Shown: positions 59,549-64,000 of the stretch, piece after piece
Layout: the number at the start of each line of letters is the position of its first letter
Position numbering within the stretch: the stretch's first letter is position 1
DNA from: Pseudonocardia ammonioxydans
GTDB lineage: Bacteria; Actinomycetota; Actinomycetes; Mycobacteriales; Pseudonocardiaceae
Direction of reading: 5' to 3'
Assembly: GCF_900115005.1 (NCBI RefSeq)
Contig: NZ_FOUY01000027.1
Span: 37,341-101,340, forward strand
DNA length: 64,000 nt
The notes under the pieces: model-generated
Databases searched by the model: none
Told to the model about the DNA's origin: nothing
The model's input: only the letters and a program-made list of their open reading frames with translations
Made by a program: the position numbers and the translations under genes

Positions 59549-60184
59549 GTGCGCGTGTCCGAGCTGTCCCGGTCGTCCGGCGTCCCGGTGGCGACGATCA
59601 AGTACTACCTGCGAGAGGGGTTGCTGCCCCGCGGGGAGACGACCTCCCCGAACCAGGCCCGCTACGACGACACCCACCTGCGCCGCCTCCGGCTGATCCG
59701 GGCGCTGGTCGAGGTCGGCGGGCTGCCGATCGCGGTCGTCAAGGACGTGCTCGGCGCCGTCGACGACCCGGACACCGGACTGCACGACGTGCTCGGCCGC
59801 ACCGTCTACGCGATCACCGGCACCGGCACGGACGACGGTGGCGACGAGTTCGCCGACGCGGCCGACGCGGACGTGCGGACCATGACCGCCCACACCGGCT
59901 GGCAGGTCTCGGACTGCGCGCCCGCACTGACCGGCGCCCGCACCGTGCTGGCCCGGCTGCACGAGCTCGGCCAGGCCCCCGGTGACGACACCCTGAAGCT
60001 GTGGGCCGAGGCCGCGGACCGGGCGGCCGAGGGAGACCTGCGCGCGATCGCCCGCAGCGGTGGCCGGGAGGGCGCCGCAGAGACCGCGTTGATCGGGACG
60101 GTGCTCGGCGACGCCCTGCTGGCCGCGCTGCGCCGGATCGCCCAGGAGAGCCACTCGGCCGCGCGGTACGCCCCCGAGAAGTAG
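59549..60184 (+). CDS. MerR family regulator paired with the ClpP-like protein
   Basis: 211 residues. The N-terminal winged helix 'MRVSELSRSSGVPVATIKYYLREGLLPRG' is followed by 'ARYDDTHLRRLRLIRALVEVGGLPIAVVKDVL'. The long helical C-terminal effector domain has no Cys cluster, arguing against a metal sensor. GTG 59549 is chosen, with GTG 59555 possible. The 13-bp spacer to the ClpP-like gene suggests an operon. GATAGCTA just upstream recurs before the next gene. Confidence 0.88.
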   Translation: MRVSELSRSSGVPVATIKYYLREGLLPRGETTSPNQARYDDTHLRRLRLIRALVEVGGLPIAVVKDVLGAVDDPDTGLHDVLGRTVYAITGTGTDDGGDEFADAADADVRTMTAHTGWQVSDCAPALTGARTVLARLHELGQAPGDDTLKLWAEAADRAAEGDLRAIARSGGREGAAETALIGTVLGDALLAALRRIAQESHSAARYAPEK

Positions 60185-60244
60185 GCCGCGCCCCGCGGAA
60201 CATCAAGATGGACAGCATCACTATCCGATAGCTACGGTATCCGC

Positions 60245-61183
60245 ATGAGGATCCGTGACGCCGTCGCCTGGCACCGCCCGTTGATGACCGTGGGACTGGC
60301 GTGCGCCGTCCTCGTCCCGGTCGGTGCGGTCGGGATGCTGGTCGACCCCCGTACGCTGCTCGGCGCCCCGCTGTGGATGAAGCCGACGAAGTTCGCCGTC
60401 TCCATCGCGATCTTCTGCATCAGCTGGGCGTGGCTCTACGACCAGGTGCGGGCCCGGCGCGGCCGGATCCGCGGCGTGTACGCGGCCGGGGTACTCGCGG
60501 CGATCACGCTGGCGATCGAGATCGCAGTGATCACCGTCCAGGCCGGACGCAGCACGACCAGCCACTTCAACTTGTCCACAGCCCTGGACGGGGCCCTGTG
60601 GACGACCATGGGTGTGTCGATCGTGGCGGCCTGGCTCGGGACCCTGTGGCTGAGCGGGGCGCTCTTCGGCGTGCGCGGCCTCGACCCGGCGCGGGCGCTG
60701 GCGATCCGGGCGGGGGCGGTGCTGGCGCTCGTCGGGATGGCACTGGCCTTCCTGATGACCACCGCGACCCCGGCACAACGTGCCGACTTCCAGGGCATCG
60801 CCGGCGCGCACACCGTCGGACTCCCGGACGGCGGGCCGGGCCTGCCCCTCGTCGGCTGGAGCACGGTCGCCGGGGACCTGCGGGTCCCGCACTTCATCGG
60901 CATGCACGCCCTGCAGCTGCCGCTGCTGCTGATCGGGCTGGAGCTGGCGGCGTCGCGGTTGGCGCCGCTGGCCGATCCCCGGGTGCGTCGCGACCTGGTC
61001 GCAACGGCAGCGGCCGGCTATACGGGCCTGCTCGCCCTGGTGACCTGGCAGGCGCTGCGCGGGCAGCCGCTGTTCTCGCCCGACCCGTGGACCGCGGCCG
61101 CGACCGGCGTACTGGTCCTCGGCGTCGCCGGTGGGGTGGTGCTGTCGCTGCGCCGCGCGCCCGCGCTCACGCCAGGCAGGTGA
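60245..61183 (+). CDS. Integral membrane protein (312 aa, about seven helices)
   Basis: Hydrophobic throughout, with polar motifs 'GAPLWMKPTKFAVSIAIFC', 'TSHFNLSTALDGALWTTMG' and 'RVPHFIGMHALQLPLLLIG' between helices. These look like conserved His/Asn-containing cores of a heme- or quinone-binding membrane family, though I cannot name it. ATG 60245 follows the sequence CGATAGCTACGG, so it may be regulated together with the MerR gene. The 3' end overlaps the convergent MBL gene by 17 bp. Confidence 0.75.
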   Translation: MRIRDAVAWHRPLMTVGLACAVLVPVGAVGMLVDPRTLLGAPLWMKPTKFAVSIAIFCISWAWLYDQVRARRGRIRGVYAAGVLAAITLAIEIAVITVQAGRSTTSHFNLSTALDGALWTTMGVSIVAAWLGTLWLSGALFGVRGLDPARALAIRAGAVLALVGMALAFLMTTATPAQRADFQGIAGAHTVGLPDGGPGLPLVGWSTVAGDLRVPHFIGMHALQLPLLLIGLELAASRLAPLADPRVRRDLVATAAAGYTGLLALVTWQALRGQPLFSPDPWTAAATGVLVLGVAGGVVLSLRRAPALTPGR

Positions 61184-62111
61184 GCGGCCGTCCGCCGTTG
61201 TACTCGACCATCTCCCCCAGCGCGGTCATGACGTCGATCGGCGCGCCCCGCCCGGTACCGGTGAGCTCGGCACAGGCCCGGTGCAGGTTCCCGACGATCC
61301 GTTCGGCGTCCGGCCAGTCCGCGAACCGGCCGAGGTCGGTCTCCCGCGCGGCCTCCAGCGGCGCGACGCCGGCATCCACCGCCTCCTCGGCGAGGTCGAG
61401 CACGAACCGCAGGTAGGCCAGCGTCTCGTGGACCGGGCCGGCGCCCTGGAACACCGGCCCGTGCCCCGGGACGACGGTCTCGGCACCGAGCGGCAGCACC
61501 ACCTGCTCCAGGACGTCGATCGCCCCGGCCACCGACCCCATCAGCAGGAACGGCGTCCCGCCGTGGAACACGAGGTCACCGCAGAACAGCACCGACCGGT
61601 CCGGGATGTGGACCAGCACGTCGTTGGTGGTGTGCGCGGGCGTCCCGACATGGACGACGTCGGCCCGCAGGTCACCGACGTGCAGCGCGACCCGGTCGGT
61701 GAAGGTCAGGAACGGCGGGTCGAGCGGGAGCGACCCCCAGTCCGGGTGGTCCCAGAACGGGAGCTCCCGCGGTGGCCCGAACGCGATCATCTCGGAGCGG
61801 GCGCACTCGTGCGCGACGATCGTCGCACCGCCGAAGAGCGCGTTGCCCCAGGTGTGGTCGCCGTGGTGGTGGGTGTTGACCAGGGTCCGCACCGGCGCGT
61901 CGGTGACCTCACCGATCGCCGCCGTGAACGCCCGGGTGCGTCGTTCGGTGGAGCAGGAGTCGATCGCGACGACGCCCTGCGGCCCGACGGCGAAGCCGGT
62001 GTTGTTGATCCACCAGGTCCCGTCCGGCTGGATGTAGGCGAAGACGCCGTCGGAGACCTCCTCGGTCCGGGGCCGGCCGGGGACCTCGATGTCGTGCGGG
62101 TGCGCGCTCAT
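61167..62111 (-). CDS. Metallo-beta-lactamase fold hydrolase
   Basis: 314 residues. The zinc-site motif THHHGDHTWGN is present, then a further His in 'GTPAHTTNDVLVHIPDRSVLFCGDLVFHGG' and in 'VVPGHGPV'. The N-terminus 'EVSDGVFAYIQPDGTWWINNTGFAVGPQGVVAIDS' matches SoxH/quinoprotein relay-like MBL proteins. These hydrolyse thioesters, lactones or similar. Start ATG 62111. Substrate unknown. Confidence 0.9.
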   Translation of the reverse strand: MSAHPHDIEVPGRPRTEEVSDGVFAYIQPDGTWWINNTGFAVGPQGVVAIDSCSTERRTRAFTAAIGEVTDAPVRTLVNTHHHGDHTWGNALFGGATIVAHECARSEMIAFGPPRELPFWDHPDWGSLPLDPPFLTFTDRVALHVGDLRADVVHVGTPAHTTNDVLVHIPDRSVLFCGDLVFHGGTPFLLMGSVAGAIDVLEQVVLPLGAETVVPGHGPVFQGAGPVHETLAYLRFVLDLAEEAVDAGVAPLEAARETDLGRFADWPDAERIVGNLHRACAELTGTGRGAPIDVMTALGEMVEYNGGRPLTCLA

Positions 62112-62211
62112 CCGCCCGATCCTGCTGGTTCCGGCGGACGACCGCCACGGTGCCGCACGCCCGGACCGCTCTACAGTGGCCTCACCGGTGAAGCGACGTC
62201 CGTGGACGGTG

Positions 62212-62616
62212 ATGCGTGTGCCCTCCCGCGCCCGGGCGCTGGTCGCCGTGTCCGCCGGTGGTGTCCTGGGCGCCGAGGCCCGCTACCTGCTCGGCGCCGC
62301 GTTCCCCGCCGAACCGGGTGCCTGGCCGTGGACCACCTTCTGGATCAACATCACCGGCTGCCTGCTGATCGGCGTCCTGTACACCGTGCTGTCCGAACTC
62401 GCCACCGACCCGCACCCGCTGCTGCGGCCGTCGCTCGGTGTGGGCGTGCTCGGCGGGTACACCACGTTCTCGACCTGGTCGGTCGAGACGGTGCAGCTGG
62501 TCGACCGGGGCAGCTACGGCACGGCGCTGGGCTACGCGGTGGTCTCCCCGGTCACCGCCGTCCTGGCGTGCGCGCTCGCGGTGGCCCTCACGCGACGGAT
62601 CGGCGGAGCGGCATGA
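62212..62616 (+). CDS. crcB1: CrcB/Fluc fluoride channel subunit 1
   Basis: 134 residues with four helices. Motifs: 'GGVLGAEARYLLG', 'WPWTTFWINITGCLLIGVL' with the pore Asn, and 'GVGVLGGYTTFSTWSVETVQLVDRG', whose TTFST motif with Phe lines the fluoride path. ATG 62212 is taken; GTG 62188 could extend it by eight residues. It overlaps the second subunit (ATGA), indicating an antiparallel heterodimer as known for split CrcB pairs. Confidence 0.93.
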   Translation: MRVPSRARALVAVSAGGVLGAEARYLLGAAFPAEPGAWPWTTFWINITGCLLIGVLYTVLSELATDPHPLLRPSLGVGVLGGYTTFSTWSVETVQLVDRGSYGTALGYAVVSPVTAVLACALAVALTRRIGGAA

Positions 62617-62987
62617 GCGGTTGGACGATCGTGCTGGTCGGGCTGGGTGCGGCGGTCGGCGCCCCGCTGCGCTACCTGGCCGATTCCGCGGCCCGTTCCC
62701 GGTTCGACTCGGCGTTCCCGTGGGGCACCTTCGCGGTCAACGTCGCCGGTTCGCTGCTGCTCGGAGCCCTGACCGCGGCGACCGCCGTCCTCCCCGCGGG
62801 ACTCGCGGCCCTGCTCGGGCCCGGGTTCTGCGGCGCGCTCACCACCTACAGCACGTTCGGTCACGAGCTGGTGGCGCTGGCCGAACGGCGGGCGGGCCGT
62901 ACGGCCGTCGGCTACCTGCTGGGCAGCGTCCTGGCCGGGGTCCTCGCCGCGGCCGCCGGCTGGGCCGCGGTCCGGCTGACACTCTGA
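62613..62987 (+). CDS. crcB2: CrcB/Fluc fluoride channel subunit 2
   Basis: 124 residues. 'GAAVGAPLRYLADSA', 'FPWGTFAVNVAGSLLLGAL' (pore Asn) and 'FCGALTTYSTFGHELVALAERR' are the counterparts of the first subunit's motifs. Translationally coupled to it by ATGA. Exports cytoplasmic fluoride. No fluoride riboswitch is recognisable upstream of the pair. Confidence 0.93.
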   Translation: MSGWTIVLVGLGAAVGAPLRYLADSAARSRFDSAFPWGTFAVNVAGSLLLGALTAATAVLPAGLAALLGPGFCGALTTYSTFGHELVALAERRAGRTAVGYLLGSVLAGVLAAAAGWAAVRLTL

Positions 62988-63176
62988 TCCCGCGGGTTCA
63001 CGACACCGCGGGTGCCTCGTGGGCGATCGCGCCGGCCCCTCCCCCCGCGCCCGCGGTCCATGACCTCGCAGGTCATCGATTCCGCTCCGCGTCCCCGTCA
63101 CGCTGGGTGGCAGAGCAGGAGCGACCGGGCACCCGACGCTCCCGAACCGGACCGATCGACGGAAGCGGGACCACCG

Positions 63177-63671
63177 ATGACCGACCTCCACGCACCCGCC
63201 CGCACCGGAGCCATCCCGGACACGACCGGGAACACCCGCGCAGTGGTCGGGGAGCTCCTGCGCAGGATCGCCACGGGCGATCCCGCTGCCGTCGCCGACC
63301 TCTACGCCGCGGAGGTCGACTGGCGGCTCGGCTGGCCCGACGACGAGCACGGCACGTCCGTCCCCTGGGTCCGGCACCGCTCGACACGCGCCGACATCGA
63401 GGACCACTACCGGACGATCGCCGAGCACCACGTGCCGAACGCGGCGACCGTCGACGTCGACAGGGTGCTGGTGGACGGCCCACATGCCGCCGTCCACGGT
63501 GAACTCGGCCAGACCCTCCGTTCCACCGGCGTCGGCTACCGTGCCCGGTTCTCGCTCCACCTCACGGTCGTGGACGACCGGATCGTCGCGCAGACCATCG
63601 TGGAGGACAGCCTCGCCGTCCTGCGCGCCGTCCGCCGTCCCGCTACTCCGGCCAGTCCGAGTTCCGGATGA
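63177..63671 (+). CDS. SnoaL-like (NTF2 fold) protein
   Basis: 164 residues. 'NTRAVVGELLRRIATGDPAAVADLYAAEVDWRLGWP' followed by 'RADIEDHYRTIAEHH' and strands 'VDVDRVLVDGPHAAVHGELGQTL', 'FSLHLTVVDDRIVAQTIVEDSLAVLRA' describe a SnoaL/ketosteroid isomerase-like cone fold. ATG 63177 starts the homologous part. The 3' end overlaps the convergent HD-domain gene by 29 bp. Enzymatic role unknown. Confidence 0.8.
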   Translation: MTDLHAPARTGAIPDTTGNTRAVVGELLRRIATGDPAAVADLYAAEVDWRLGWPDDEHGTSVPWVRHRSTRADIEDHYRTIAEHHVPNAATVDVDRVLVDGPHAAVHGELGQTLRSTGVGYRARFSLHLTVVDDRIVAQTIVEDSLAVLRAVRRPATPASPSSG

Positions 63672-64000
63672 CCTCGACGAAGTCCCCGCGGACGAAACCG
63701 GGCACGAAGTGGGCGAGCACGTCGGCCTTGACGTTGCCGAAGGTGGTCTCCGGGCGGTCCCGGATGCCCTCGGTGAACGCTGCCAGGATGCGGTTCTTGA
63801 AGTCCGGGCGGGGATGGGCCTCGACCACCGCAGCGCGCTGCTGCTCGGAGAGCGCGTGGTAGCCGATGCCGAGCACGTCGAGCTCCACGCCCCGGGTGAG
63901 CAGGGCGATCTCGGGTGCCATGTGCAGCGGGATCTCCGGGGTGGTGTGCAGCGCGATCGCGGTCCACACCCGGTCCGCGCTGTCGCCGGTGATGCCGTGG
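63643..64000 (-). CDS. Partial HD-domain protein (C-terminal part, truncated by window edge)
   Basis: The reading frame stays open past the GTG at 63969 to the window edge, so the gene begins outside. The visible roughly 119 residues include 'HGITGDSADRVWTAIALHTTPEIPLHMAPEIALLTRGVELDVLGIGY', the later half of an HD-type phosphohydrolase (cyanamide hydratase-like) fold, and end 'VRGDFVEVIRNSDWPE'. Function uncertain. Confidence 0.65.
   Translation of the reverse strand, partial: HGITGDSADRVWTAIALHTTPEIPLHMAPEIALLTRGVELDVLGIGYHALSEQQRAAVVEAHPRPDFKNRILAAFTEGIRDRPETTFGNVKADVLAHFVPGFVRGDFVEVIRNSDWPE

Noticed and set aside
62112..62211. Fluoride riboswitch upstream of the crcB pair
   Set aside because: The conserved fluoride aptamer segments are not recognisable in the leader.

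Overview
The window is very GC-rich with strong third-position bias and carries many families largely restricted to Actinobacteria: SepH, an HbhA-like protein beside its Rv0474-type regulator, DUF2505, DUF2516, DUF2530, an MftR-type TetR regulator and mycobacterial-type SerC. Together with a mimABCD/prmABCD diiron monooxygenase locus this points to a Pseudonocardiaceae-like chromosome, most plausibly Pseudonocardia. That assignment is inferred from gene content; no rRNA is present. I recognised no tRNA, CRISPR array, phage or canonical insertion sequence.

Layout. 1-2173: a carotenoid oxygenase and a truncated membrane protein face a PadR regulator across a clear operator. 2213-12210: a soluble diiron (propane/phenol/acetone-type) monooxygenase operon (mimA-B-C-D, a dedicated GroEL-like chaperonin and an amidohydrolase-fold protein) diverges from a MimR/AcoR-like activator. 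12221-19136: a small membrane protein, a tandem AIG2-like protein, a metabolite:H+ symporter, an ABC exporter pair and a DNA photolyase. 19325-28097: two citrate synthases, PdxH, two MFS exporters, a GlxA-type regulator and SerC. 28434-33267: SepH, a SpoU methyltransferase and a GCS2 ligase. 33468-39155: a tightly packed envelope/conjugation-like set ending in two GH16 proteins. 39342-44672: purine permease, SDR, MurB, DUF2505 and PurU.

44724-45822 is the most unusual unit. A DUF559 (PD-(D/E)XK-type) gene sits between two related 58-bp imperfect palindromes in inverted orientation, and its stop codon lies inside the right repeat. 45906-54565 carries Lon, YbaK, DUF2516, HbhA-like and XRE genes, DUF445, a small prim-pol-like protein, a TspO-like protein and a cold shock protein. 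55187-64000 carries a secreted Pro-Ala-Gly repeat protein, an MftR-like regulator with no mycofactocin genes beside it, a SigG-like ECF sigma factor, a ClpP-fold protein lacking catalytic Ser and His next to a MerR regulator, an MBL hydrolase, paired CrcB fluoride channels and a truncated HD-domain gene.

How the genes work together. In the mim locus the chaperonin probably folds the hydroxylase, and MimR probably senses an alcohol, ketone or related inducer. MimR's AAA+ domain has lost both Walker motifs and the GAFTGA loop, so it cannot work as a normal sigma-54 activator. Several intergenic regions hold perfect inverted repeats: terminators between convergent genes and operators between divergent ones. 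A good IdeR/DmdR-type iron box (39297-39315) lies between two convergent genes with no apparent target.
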